Positions 1 through 6,194 of a stretch of 9,929 bases of DNA are shown here, piece by piece. This stretch comes from CAYMND01 sp964465065. GTDB lineage: Bacteria; Acidobacteriota; Aminicenantia; UBA2199. How positions within the stretch are numbered: the first letter of the stretch is position 1; each line of letters opens with the position of its first letter. The DNA lies in contig CAYXHZ010000087.1 of assembly GCA_964465065.1 (NCBI GenBank), positions 1 through 9,929 of the forward strand, in the 5' to 3' direction. The position numbers and the translations under genes were made by a program. Under the pieces are notes generated by a model, which saw only the letters and a list, made by a program, of their open reading frames with translations, made no database searches and was not told the origin of the DNA.

Positions 1-14
1 GTGGGATTTCACTC

Positions 15-43
15 TTGAAAGAGTCGATCCTTTTTCCTATAAT
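15..43 (+). promoter_or_regulatory. Sigma-70-type promoter for pyrE
   Basis: TTGAAA at 15-20 and a perfect TATAAT at 38-43 are separated by 17 nt. The predicted transcription start is near position 50, giving a leader of about 20 nt before the pyrE ATG. Such a short leader leaves no room for a pyrE attenuator of the enterobacterial kind. Confidence 0.75.
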
Positions 44-69
44 GAAAAAATCGGAGCTGGAGTCAAGCA

Positions 70-747
70 ATGGAACGTTACAAGCAGGAATTCATCGAGT
101 TCATGGTCGAATCCGGAGCCTTGCTGTTTGGTGATTTTATCACCAAAAGCGGCCGGAAAACCCCTTTCTTTTTCAACGCCGGCAAATTCAACACCGGTAA
201 ACAGCTGTCACGACTGGGGGAGTTCTACGCTCAGGCGCTCCATGACCGATTCGGTGTCGCTTTCGACCTCCTGTTCGGCCCGGCCTACAAAGGCATACCG
301 CTCAGCGTGGCGGCGGCCATGTCCTTCTCCCGCATTTACGACACCGATATAGCCTATTGCTCCAACCGCAAGGAGATCAAGGATCACGGCGATTCCGGGA
401 TCCTGTTGGGCAGCAAGCTGAAAGACGGCGACCGGGTGGTCATCATCGAGGATGTGGTCACGGCCGGGACCTCGATCTCCGAAACCATGCCCATCCTCAA
501 GCAGGCGGCCGATGTCCGGGTGATCGGTCTGATCGTCGCCGTCGACCGGCTGGAGAGAGGGCAGGGCGGGCGGACCGCATTGACCGACATCCGTTTCCAG
601 TACGACTTGGTCACCGGGGCCATCGTCACCATGTCCGAAGTGGTCGATTTCCTGCTGAACCGGTCCGTTGCCGGTCGCATCTGGATCGGAGATGAGATGA
701 AGGCCCGTATCGACGATTACTACCGTCAGTACGGCGCGACGGAATGA
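70..747 (+). CDS. pyrE: Orotate phosphoribosyltransferase
   Basis: This cytosolic enzyme transfers a phosphoribosyl group from PRPP to orotate, giving OMP in the fifth step of de novo pyrimidine synthesis. The 225-aa length is close to the family norm (about 213 aa in E. coli). Visible motifs are the N-terminal orotate-binding region (K26 and FFFNAGKF at 33-40), GPAYKGIPL at 70-78, the mobile catalytic loop NRKEIKDHG at 99-107, and the PRPP-binding signature VVIIEDVVTAGTS at 123-135. The ATG at 70 is chosen because GGAG lies 7 nt upstream (59-62) and a near-consensus promoter sits just before it. The stop codon overlaps the start of the downstream DNA-glycosylase-like gene, so the two are probably co-transcribed and translationally coupled. 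Nothing appears truncated or unusual. Confidence 0.97.
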   Translation: MERYKQEFIEFMVESGALLFGDFITKSGRKTPFFFNAGKFNTGKQLSRLGEFYAQALHDRFGVAFDLLFGPAYKGIPLSVAAAMSFSRIYDTDIAYCSNRKEIKDHGDSGILLGSKLKDGDRVVIIEDVVTAGTSISETMPILKQAADVRVIGLIVAVDRLERGQGGRTALTDIRFQYDLVTGAIVTMSEVVDFLLNRSVAGRIWIGDEMKARIDDYYRQYGATE

Positions 748-1256
748 TCGAGTCTCACCCGTTCGCACCTTTTGTTCCGGAGGGCAGCGAGCGTTTGATT
801 CTGGGGACTTTTCCGGGAAAGTGTTCTACCCGGAAGGGAAGCGCCGCACCGCTCGACGATTGGTATTACGGATCGGTACGCAACCAGTTCTGGACCATCA
901 TGGCGGCGGTGTACGGGCAAAGGCTGACCAGCAAAAAGGACAAGATGGACCTGCTGACCGGGCAGCGCATCGCCATGGCCGATATCATCGCCTCGTGCGA
1001 GCGCAGTCACAATCGCAACAGCGACGGCAACCTGGTGCGGCGGGTCTACAACCAGCAGGCCATCGACTCCATCCTGGCCCGAGGCGCGATCCGGCGCGTT
1101 CTGTTTACAGGCTCCGGGGTGAAAAAAGACTTCTTGCGCCATTTCAGTTGTTCAGGAGCGGTCGAATTGCTCGTTTTGCCGTCCCCTTCACCCCTGTACG
1201 GACGGATGAGCCTGGAAGACAAAATAGCGGCATATCGGCAACACCTTCGCGGCTGA
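744..1256 (+). CDS. Uracil-DNA glycosylase superfamily protein (HDG/Mug-like)
   Basis: This is a 170-aa small single-domain protein of the uracil-DNA glycosylase superfamily, most like the family 6 (hypoxanthine-DNA glycosylase) or Mug-like branch. Such enzymes excise deaminated bases (uracil or hypoxanthine) from DNA to start base-excision repair. Seen in the sequence: motif 1 as LILGTFPGK at 18-26; the YYGSVRNQFW segment at 41-50, which matches the family's YYGxxxNxFW pattern with N47 as a likely base- or water-contacting residue; and the motif 2 loop LPSPSP at 145-150. There is no N-terminal cysteine cluster of the family 4/5 type. The ATG overlaps the pyrE stop (ATGA), so translation is probably coupled to pyrE. 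Substrate preference cannot be read from the sequence. The family assignment is firm; the uracil versus hypoxanthine choice is open. Confidence 0.85.
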   Translation: MIESHPFAPFVPEGSERLILGTFPGKCSTRKGSAAPLDDWYYGSVRNQFWTIMAAVYGQRLTSKKDKMDLLTGQRIAMADIIASCERSHNRNSDGNLVRRVYNQQAIDSILARGAIRRVLFTGSGVKKDFLRHFSCSGAVELLVLPSPSPLYGRMSLEDKIAAYRQHLRG

Positions 1257-1279
1257 CCGGCTGGATGCCTGACTCGGGA

Positions 1280-1308
1280 TTGACAAAAAAAAACCGACAG
1301 TCCATATT
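1280..1308 (+). promoter_or_regulatory. Probable sigma-70 promoter for bfr
   Basis: A perfect TTGACA occupies 1280-1285. With a 17-nt spacer the -10 would be CATATT at 1303-1308; the alternative TATTGT at 1305-1310 needs a 19-nt spacer. Transcription would begin near 1315, just before the AGAGGAGG ribosome-binding site. The bacterioferritin gene therefore has its own promoter and need not depend on read-through from pyrE. No clear Fur box was recognised. Confidence 0.6.
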
Positions 1309-1329
1309 GTGAGCGTAAGAGGAGGAATC

Positions 1330-1794
1330 ATGAAAGGGAATAAAAAACTGATCGCCACTCTGAACGCGCTGCTGGCCGACGAGCTGACGGCCATCAACCA
1401 GTACATGGTCCACTCGGAAATGTGCGATGACTGGGGCTACGAGAAACTGCACAAGCATTTTGAAAAGCGGGCCATCGACGAGATGAAGCACGCTGAAAAG
1501 CTGATCGGTCGGATACTCTTCCTGGAAGGCATTCCGGCGGTCAGCACCCTGAACAAGATCAGCATCGGCGCCAGCGTCGACAAGCAGCTGGCCAACGATC
1601 ACGCCGCGGAAACTGACGCCATCAAGGCCTACAACGAGGCGATCGTGCTGGCCGGCGAGGTCAAGGACTACGCCACCCGCGACCTGCTGCAGCAGATTCT
1701 CAACGAGGAAGACCTGCATATGGACGATATCGAAGGCCTGCAGAGTCAGATCGAGCAGATGTCCCTGCCGGTTTTTCTGACCACCCAGGTGTAG
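1330..1794 (+). CDS. bfr: Bacterioferritin
   Basis: This heme-containing ferritin subunit oxidises Fe(II) and stores iron as a mineral inside a 24-mer cytosolic shell. From ATG 1330 the protein is 154 aa, the usual bacterioferritin size. All dinuclear ferroxidase ligands are at canonical positions: E18, E51, H54, E94, E127 and H130. M52, the axial heme ligand formed at subunit dimer interfaces, is also present, so this is a bacterioferritin rather than a heme-free ferritin or Dps. The ATG at 1330 is preferred over an in-frame GTG at 1309 because AGAGGAGG (about 1319-1325) is well spaced to it and the GTG overlaps the -10 region. The gene converges on the tonB-exbB-exbD operon with only 16 nt between stop codons, which suggests an iron-related neighbourhood, though that link is inferred. 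Confidence 0.96.
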   Translation: MKGNKKLIATLNALLADELTAINQYMVHSEMCDDWGYEKLHKHFEKRAIDEMKHAEKLIGRILFLEGIPAVSTLNKISIGASVDKQLANDHAAETDAIKAYNEAIVLAGEVKDYATRDLLQQILNEEDLHMDDIEGLQSQIEQMSLPVFLTTQV

Positions 1795-1812
1795 GACCAG
1801 GGCGCCAGGGTC
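1795..1812. repeat. Imperfect palindrome between the convergent bfr and exbD genes
   Basis: GACC-AG-GGCGCC-AG-GGTC is an 18-bp dyad with GACC/GGTC outer arms and a GGCGCC core. It fills the gap between the bfr stop and the exbD stop. It could act as a compact bidirectional transcription stop, but neither strand shows a clear T-run after it, so a terminator call is not justified. Confidence 0.4.
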
Positions 1813-2209
1813 AACGTTTGACGGTGCCGATGATCAGTTTCTTGATGCCGCTCTTTTTGGCGATGTCCATCAGACGGACGATCAGACCGTGATTGACGGA
1901 TTCGTCGGCGTTCAGGGTCAGCGATTCGTCCTGGATCTGCGGCAGCGCCTTTTCCAGCGCCGATTCCAATTCCTGTTCGCTGACCCGCTGTTCGTTGAGG
2001 TGGAGTTCGCCGTCTTTGCCGACGTACAGCGTGTATACGGTTTTGGTCACGGCATCGGCGTTGCGGGTCCCGGGCAGATCGATTTTGATGCCCGGGTTCT
2101 CGATGAAGCTGGACGAGACCAGCACGAAGAGCAGCAGCATGAACAGAACGTCGATCAGCGAGGTGATGTTGATCAGAAATTTGTTTTTGGGACGGATGGG
2201 GAATTGCAT
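1811..2209 (-). CDS. exbD: ExbD/TolR-family biopolymer transport protein
   Basis: This is a 132-aa inner-membrane protein with a short cytoplasmic N-terminus, one transmembrane helix at about 17-36 and a periplasmic domain ending in a basic tail. Within the helix, TSLIDVLF carries D20, the proton-pathway aspartate equivalent to E. coli ExbD D25. The LPGTRNAD segment following the helix and the DGELHLNEQ strand are typical of ExbD/TolR periplasmic domains. With ExbB it forms the proton-driven motor that energises TonB. It starts 3 nt after the exbB stop on the same strand, with a GGAGTGAG ribosome-binding site inside the end of exbB. ExbD is preferred over TolR because a tonB-like gene heads the operon and no tolB or pal is visible. 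Confidence 0.92.
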   Translation of the reverse strand: MQFPIRPKNKFLINITSLIDVLFMLLLFVLVSSSFIENPGIKIDLPGTRNADAVTKTVYTLYVGKDGELHLNEQRVSEQELESALEKALPQIQDESLTLNADESVNHGLIVRLMDIAKKSGIKKLIIGTVKR

Positions 2210-2212
2210 CGC

Positions 2213-2845
2213 TCACTCCGACCTGCGAACGCTGCGCATGGCTAAGATTCTGGTCAGCAAGCGGTTGGAGTGGTGTTCGATCTCCAGCACCAGACTTTCG
2301 GCCTTCTGGGTGAAATAGTTGTAGGCGACCACGGCCGGGATGCCGATGAACAGGCCGGCGATGGTGGTGATCAGGGCTTCGGATATACCGCCGGCCAGCG
2401 CTTCGGCCTGACCGGTACCCATGGCACTGATGATGTTGAAGACTCTCAGTATTCCCAGCACGGTGCCGAGCAAACCGAGCAGGGGCGCGATACCGGCGAT
2501 GGTCTCGAGCATGACCAGCCCTTTTTCGAGTCGATGGATTTCCTGGCGTCCCTGATCGCTCAAGGCTTCCTTGATCGAGTCCTTGTCGTCGCCGTGTCTT
2601 TCCAGGGTGATGGCCATGATGGCGCTGAACGGGCCGGGATTCTGGCTGCAGACATAGGCGGCGCTCTGGATATCGTCGGGGCTTTTGATGTCCTGCGTCA
2701 CCTTGACGACCGCCGGTACGATGATGCGTTTCCGGCGCAGTGTGTACAGCTTCTCGATGACGATGGCGATGCCGGTGATCGAGCAGAGCAGCAGGGGGTA
2801 CATGGTGATACCGCCTTTGACGAAGAAATCCAGAAAGTGTTGCAT
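2213..2845 (-). CDS. exbB: ExbB/TolQ-family proton channel protein
   Basis: This 210-aa inner-membrane protein of the MotA/TolQ/ExbB channel family uses the proton gradient to drive TonB. It has three hydrophobic helices: about 12-31, about 115-138 (containing IAPLLGLLGTVLGIL) and about 152-178 (GGISEALITTIAGLFIGIP). The last two line the proton path in the family, and their G/A/T-rich motifs are intact. A cytoplasmic loop of about 80 residues separates helices 1 and 2. The start ATG at 2845 follows a GAGAGGAT ribosome-binding site. The gene begins 18 nt after the tonB stop and ends 3 nt before exbD, so one transcript for all three is very likely. TolQ is the main alternative. Confidence 0.93.
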   Translation of the reverse strand: MQHFLDFFVKGGITMYPLLLCSITGIAIVIEKLYTLRRKRIIVPAVVKVTQDIKSPDDIQSAAYVCSQNPGPFSAIMAITLERHGDDKDSIKEALSDQGRQEIHRLEKGLVMLETIAGIAPLLGLLGTVLGILRVFNIISAMGTGQAEALAGGISEALITTIAGLFIGIPAVVAYNYFTQKAESLVLEIEHHSNRLLTRILAMRSVRRSE

Positions 2846-2863
2846 GACTGTATCCTCTCTTGA

Positions 2864-3832
2864 CTATCGTTGGATCATATAGATGAATTTACCGGTCACT
2901 TCCAGGTAGGGTTCCGGAAAATTTTTGGGGAGATCGGGAAAAGGCGCCGATATCTGAATCGCCGAGGTGCTGGTCTCCATCAGGGTGCGGTGTCCTTTGT
3001 AATCCAGAACCTCAAGGTCGCGGAGTACGCCGTCGGGAAAGATTTTGAACCGCAGGATGGTGGTACCTTCGATCAGTCCCAGGTGGCTGAAGGCGTAGGG
3101 CGGGTGAATGTTCTGTTCGATCAGGGCCTTGAGGCGCAGCATGTAGGGGGCGAAATCCCAGTTGTAGGTGTTGAAGGCCAGTCCGCCCATGTCCTTGACC
3201 CTCTTGGCCAATTGCTGATGGCTGACGCCGATGCGTTCGCGATCGGAAGGGGATGCTTGCGTTTGCTCCTGTAACTGCTTGTTGAAGCTGTCGCGGACGA
3301 TGCTTTCGGTGTCCAGCAACTTGTCGAAGCGGTGGTCCGCGGCGGGCTGCGACGGCAGAGGGCTGGACGGGGTGGGCTCGGGGGATGGCGGCGGCGTGAA
3401 GCTGTCGATATCGCCCCGGCTGTACGGCGTGTCGCCGAGCGGCTTGGATTCGTCGACTTCTGGGTTTTGAGCCCTGGCGTCACGGTCGGACAGGGCTTCG
3501 GCCTTTTGCGGAGGCTGAGGAATCTGAGCGTCGGCTGGGGATTCGATCACCCGTTTGTTTTCCGGCTCGGCAGGCGGCTGCAGGTCGAGTACCAGCGGCG
3601 GGCTGGGTGGCGGCGGTTTAGGCGCCGCCGTGAAGATCCCCAGTATCGCGGCATTTTCCCAGAGCAGAAAAACCAGCAGGTGCAGCAGGATGGACAGGAG
3701 CACCACTTTTTCGCGGAAATGGGCGATCGCAACGCCGCGCTGCCGCTTGGCGCCGATGCGGTCCCGCTCCGGCTCTGTATTTGTCTTTGACGCATTCACT
3801 GCGTTTGTCGCTCCGTTTTGTTCAGGGTGCAT
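2864..3832 (-). CDS. tonB: TonB-family energy-transducing protein
   Basis: This 322-aa protein couples the ExbB/ExbD motor to TonB-dependent outer-membrane receptors for ferric chelates, cobalamin or other ligands. Domains in order: a 42-residue polar, basic cytoplasmic N-terminus; a single membrane anchor at about 43-58 carrying S47 and H51 in the S-x3-H arrangement needed for contact with ExbB/ExbD; a proline-rich periplasmic stretch at about 71-165 (including PKPPPPSPP); a charged helical linker at about 165-225; and a TonB C-terminal domain at about 230-322 with HPPYAFSHLGLIEGTT, FPDGVLRDLEVLDYKG and a terminal VTGKFIYMI strand. The cytoplasmic extension is longer than in E. coli TonB. 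TolA is less likely because of the proline-rich linker and the C-terminal motifs. No TonB-dependent receptor gene lies in the window, so the cargo is unknown. The start ATG sits in a hairpin loop and lacks a well-spaced ribosome-binding site, so the start is less certain than the identity. Confidence 0.9.
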   Translation of the reverse strand: MHPEQNGATNAVNASKTNTEPERDRIGAKRQRGVAIAHFREKVVLLSILLHLLVFLLWENAAILGIFTAAPKPPPPSPPLVLDLQPPAEPENKRVIESPADAQIPQPPQKAEALSDRDARAQNPEVDESKPLGDTPYSRGDIDSFTPPPSPEPTPSSPLPSQPAADHRFDKLLDTESIVRDSFNKQLQEQTQASPSDRERIGVSHQQLAKRVKDMGGLAFNTYNWDFAPYMLRLKALIEQNIHPPYAFSHLGLIEGTTILRFKIFPDGVLRDLEVLDYKGHRTLMETSTSAIQISAPFPDLPKNFPEPYLEVTGKFIYMIQR

Positions 3833-3839
3833 ACCCTGA
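3822..3839 (-). promoter_or_regulatory. Hairpin enclosing the tonB start codon
   Basis: TCAGGGT (3822-3828) and ACCCTGA (3833-3839) form a perfect 7-bp inverted repeat around the 4-nt loop at 3829-3832. On the mRNA (minus strand) the loop reads AUGC and contains the predicted tonB AUG. The only purine-rich stretch before the start, CAGGG, is inside the stem. A stem here would limit ribosome access and could set a low or regulated translation rate. The geometry is seen directly; the regulatory role is inferred. Confidence 0.5.
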
Positions 3840-3896
3840 GATGGATATTGCCGAGCAAAAGTTTCAAAACCAATCTGCTTGCCTTCGCGTTCGGAT

Positions 3897-3924
3897 ACGA
3901 TACCATATCTGCTTTTTATTTCAA
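3897..3924 (-). promoter_or_regulatory. Candidate promoter for tonB-exbB-exbD
   Basis: On the minus strand, TTGAAA (3924-3919) and TATCGT (3902-3897) are separated by 16 nt. The start of transcription would be near 3890, leaving a leader of nearly 60 nt before the tonB ATG. The -10 is imperfect. An 8-bp TACCATAT half-site overlaps the -10 and spacer region. Confidence 0.4.
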
Positions 3925-3964
3925 GAGCCGTCGGGAGGCAGGATTCCGGTTGCGGAATATGGTA
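3901..3964. repeat. Widely spaced inverted repeat in the divergent intergenic region
   Basis: TACCATAT at 3901-3908 is matched by its exact reverse complement ATATGGTA at 3957-3964, with 48 nt between. One half abuts the candidate tonB -10 and the other lies upstream of the PLP-enzyme gene. Paired sites like this could bind one regulator serving both divergent units. Function is inferred only. Confidence 0.35.
3943..3958. promoter_or_regulatory. Operator-like palindrome upstream of tonB and the PLP enzyme
   Basis: ATTCCG (3943-3948) and CGGAAT (3953-3958) form a perfect 6-bp dyad around GTTG. It lies about 20 nt upstream of the candidate tonB -35 and about 83 nt before the PLP-enzyme start. 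It is a plausible regulator binding site but does not match the Fur consensus. The remainder of the 208-nt gap holds no recognisable gene, and no convincing promoter for the rightward gene was found. Confidence 0.35.
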
Positions 3965-4040
3965 ATATCTGTTTGGATCTTATGCGATAAAACATGAATG
4001 AGGGCGCTGTGTATGGCACGGGGAAGAAAAAGGTGAAGTC

Positions 4041-5234
4041 ATGAATCAATCGGCAGCTCGGTCCTGGTGGCAGACCGCTCGGGACGAAACCCCGGGCGTC
4101 GGTCAGGTGATCCATTTCAACAACGCCGCTGCGGCGCTGATGCCGACGGCGGTTCTGGAGCGCTGCAAAGAACATCTGGATCTAGAATCTCAAATCGGTC
4201 CCAGCGAAGCGGCCGAGATGGTCAAAGACGAGGAAGGCAGGGTCTACGAGTACCTGGCCCGACTGATCAACTGCCGGGAGGATGAAATCGCCCTGCTGGA
4301 CAGCGCCAGCCGGGCCTGGGCCATGGCCTTCCACAGCATTCCGTTTCAGACCGGCGACCGTATTCTGACCTGCCAGACCGAGTACGCGAGCAATTACATC
4401 GCCTTTCTGCAACTGGCCAGACGCTACGGTTTGCAGCTGGAGGTGATTCCCGACGACGAGTCCGGCTGCTTCTCGATCCAGGAGTTGCGCCGCTGCATGG
4501 ACGAACGGGTCAAGTTGGTGGCCGTGACCCATGTCGCCGCCAACAGCGGACAGGTCAACCCTGTGCAGGAGATCGGCAGCGTCCTGAACGGTTCGGAAAG
4601 CTTCTTTTTGGTGGATGCCAGCCTGTCGGTCGGGCAGTTGGCGGTCGATGTTCAGACGATCGGCTGCGATTTTCTGTCCGCTACCGGCCGGAAATACCTG
4701 CGCGGGCCGCGCGGAACCGGTTTCCTATTCATCAGTCACCGGGCCCTTGGCAGTGTCGAGCCCCCGCTGCTGGACTTGCATTCGGCCAGCTGGACCGCCC
4801 CGGACCGCATGCATGTCCGGCCCGACGCCAAGTGTTTCGAAATGGCCGAGTACAATGTCGCCGCCCGCCTGGCCCTGGCGACGGCCGTCGCCAAGACCCT
4901 CGAACTGGGTATGGAGCGCATTGAAACACGGATCGTCGAACTGGCCGACGGCTTGCGGCGGCGTCTGCAGGCAGTCCGGGGACTGCGGCTGCTGGAGACC
5001 GGATCCAGGCCGAGCGGTATCGTGTCGTTCGCCACGGACCGCTTCGACCCGCAGGAACTCATGGAAGGCCTTCGTCGTCTCCGCATCAACCTCGCAGCCG
5101 TGCCGGCGCGCAACACCCTGATCGATATGAACCGGCGCGGGCTGGCCGCCGTTCTGCGCGCCTCCCTGCACTATTACAACAGTCATGACGAGATCGACCG
5201 CTTTGTCGGAGAACTGGAGCGTCTGCTGTCCTGA
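4041..5234 (+). CDS. Class-V aminotransferase-fold PLP enzyme, EgtE-like
   Basis: This 397-aa cytosolic enzyme belongs to fold type I, class V. Visible PLP-site features are the substrate/PLP-contact segment THVAANSGQVNP starting at T163 (H164), D192 in VDASLSVGQ (pyridine nitrogen contact), and the Schiff-base lysine K218 in SATGRKYLRGPRGTG. The RASLHYYNSHDEID block near the C-terminus is also family-typical. The GxxCA-type loop that carries the catalytic cysteine of SufS/IscS desulfurases is replaced by a Cys-free AVPARNTLIDMNRRG stretch, so sulfur transfer by a persulfide mechanism is unlikely. The THxxxNSGxVNP and TGRKYLRGPRGTGF motifs recall EgtE-type C-S lyases and isopenicillin-N-epimerase-like proteins. 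The substrate is unknown, and no ergothioneine genes (egtB, egtD) lie nearby. The ATG at 4041 follows AAGGTGA (4030-4036). It is transcribed alone, with an intrinsic terminator downstream. Confidence 0.82.
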   Translation: MNQSAARSWWQTARDETPGVGQVIHFNNAAAALMPTAVLERCKEHLDLESQIGPSEAAEMVKDEEGRVYEYLARLINCREDEIALLDSASRAWAMAFHSIPFQTGDRILTCQTEYASNYIAFLQLARRYGLQLEVIPDDESGCFSIQELRRCMDERVKLVAVTHVAANSGQVNPVQEIGSVLNGSESFFLVDASLSVGQLAVDVQTIGCDFLSATGRKYLRGPRGTGFLFISHRALGSVEPPLLDLHSASWTAPDRMHVRPDAKCFEMAEYNVAARLALATAVAKTLELGMERIETRIVELADGLRRRLQAVRGLRLLETGSRPSGIVSFATDRFDPQELMEGLRRLRINLAAVPARNTLIDMNRRGLAAVLRASLHYYNSHDEIDRFVGELERLLS

Positions 5235-5318
5235 CTCCCGTTCAGCCGATCCAGGCCGGTGCGGTTTGGCGAGCGGGAGGCTTTGGGGTAGAATGAACGC
5301 TTGCGGGGTCGAAAGCTG

Positions 5319-5355
5319 CGCTTGCGTTGGCCGAAGCGGATTTTTTTCTTTTTTT
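5319..5355 (+). terminator. Intrinsic terminator after the PLP-enzyme gene
   Basis: The stem pairs CGCTT(g)CG at 5319-5326 with CGAAGCG at 5332-5338 around a TTGGC loop, with one bulged G. It is followed by GA and a T-rich run (seven T, C, then seven T) to 5355. This is a convincing Rho-independent terminator that separates the PLP-enzyme unit from the ABC exporter genes. An earlier, weaker dyad, CTCCCG (5235-5240)/CGGGAG (5274-5279), right after the stop codon has no T-run. Confidence 0.7.
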
Positions 5356-5378
5356 AAAAACCAAAAACTCCGCTTTGC

Positions 5379-5396
5379 GTACTACATGTGTAGAAC
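5379..5396. promoter_or_regulatory. Operator-like dyad upstream of the ABC exporter genes
   Basis: GTaCTACA and TGTAGaAC are 8-nt arms with one mismatch around TG, centred 30 nt before the ATPase ATG. The position between terminator and ribosome-binding site suits a repressor site. No convincing -35/-10 pair could be assigned around it. Confidence 0.35.
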
Positions 5397-5417
5397 CCTG
5401 AATCAAGGAGCGTGCCA

Positions 5418-6194
5418 ATGATTGAAGTGATCGATTTGAAAAAGCGCTTTGAACTGAATCGTAAACAGAAGAAAGCGCTGCAGAACTCGGAAAAGAAAGC
5501 GTCGGACTATGCGGTGAACGGGATCAGCTTCACCTGCCAGCCAGGCCGTATTTTCACCCTGCTGGGACCCAACGGCGCCGGCAAGACCACCACCCTGCGC
5601 ATGATCGCCACCATGCTCAAACCGACATCCGGCCAGATCCGCGTGGCCGGTTTCGACACGGTCGGCCAGTCCCGGGAAGTCCGGGCGCACATCGGCTTTC
5701 TGACCGGTTCGACCGGTCTGTACGGCCGGTTGACGCCACGCGAGATCATCCGCTACTACGGGCAGCTGCACGGCATGAACCCGGTCGATATCGAGCAGCG
5801 CCAGAAGACCTACTTCGATCTGCTGGGGATCTGGGACTTCGCCGACAAACGGGTCGACAAACTGTCCACCGGCATGAAGCAAAAGGTGTCCATCGTGCGC
5901 ACCATCATCCACAATCCGCCGGTGGTGGTCTTCGACGAGCCGACCACCGGTCTGGACGTCATCACCGCCCGCAACATCATCGAACTGATCCGTTCCTGCA
6001 AGAAGGAAGGCAAGACGGTCATCTTCTCGACCCACATCATGGGCGAGGTCAGTCTGCTGGCCGACGACCTGGCCATCATCCACCAGGGCGGCCTGTGTTA
6101 TGAAGGGAGCTTCGCCGATTTCAAGACCCGCTTCCGGGATGTATCGCTCGAGGACGCATTCATCGATACCGTCAACCGGGAGGTGGCCAAATGA
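5418..6194 (+). CDS. ABC transporter ATP-binding protein, NatA-type
   Basis: This is a 258-aa cytoplasmic ATPase subunit of an ABC-2 family exporter, which hydrolyses ATP to drive the permease encoded next to it. Seen: Walker A GPNGAGKTT at 50-58, signature LSTGMKQ from 149, Walker B VVVFDEP at 169-175 (D173, E174) and the switch histidine H206 in FSTHIMGEV. The Q-loop region reads IGFLTGSTGLYGRLT, with no glutamine where most ABC ATPases have one, though NatA-like relatives often vary here. A lysine-rich insertion at about 15-30, before the first conserved strand, is also present. ATG 5418 is preferred over the in-frame GTG 5412 because AAGGAG (5405-5410) is 7 nt from the ATG and only 1 nt from the GTG. 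The stop overlaps the permease start by 4 nt. Resemblance to NatA (sodium export) is by family; the true substrate is unknown. Confidence 0.9.
   Translation: MIEVIDLKKRFELNRKQKKALQNSEKKASDYAVNGISFTCQPGRIFTLLGPNGAGKTTTLRMIATMLKPTSGQIRVAGFDTVGQSREVRAHIGFLTGSTGLYGRLTPREIIRYYGQLHGMNPVDIEQRQKTYFDLLGIWDFADKRVDKLSTGMKQKVSIVRTIIHNPPVVVFDEPTTGLDVITARNIIELIRSCKKEGKTVIFSTHIMGEVSLLADDLAIIHQGGLCYEGSFADFKTRFRDVSLEDAFIDTVNREVAK

Noticed and set aside
1..69. Possible 3' end of a preceding gene (frame 1 stop TGA at 16-18; frame 2 open from the window edge)
   Set aside because: Too few codons to identify a product, and the near-consensus promoter occupies the same bases.
208..768. Minus-strand open frame opposite pyrE
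   Set aside because: pyrE is unambiguous on the plus strand. The antisense translation has no family features.
1309..1329. GTG start for bacterioferritin at 1309
   Set aside because: It overlaps the probable -10 element. The ATG at 1330 has an excellent ribosome-binding site and gives canonical ferroxidase residue numbering.
3833..4040. Fur box in the tonB upstream region
   Set aside because: The A+T-rich stretches around 3901-3968 do not match the GATAATGATAATCATTATC consensus well enough to call.
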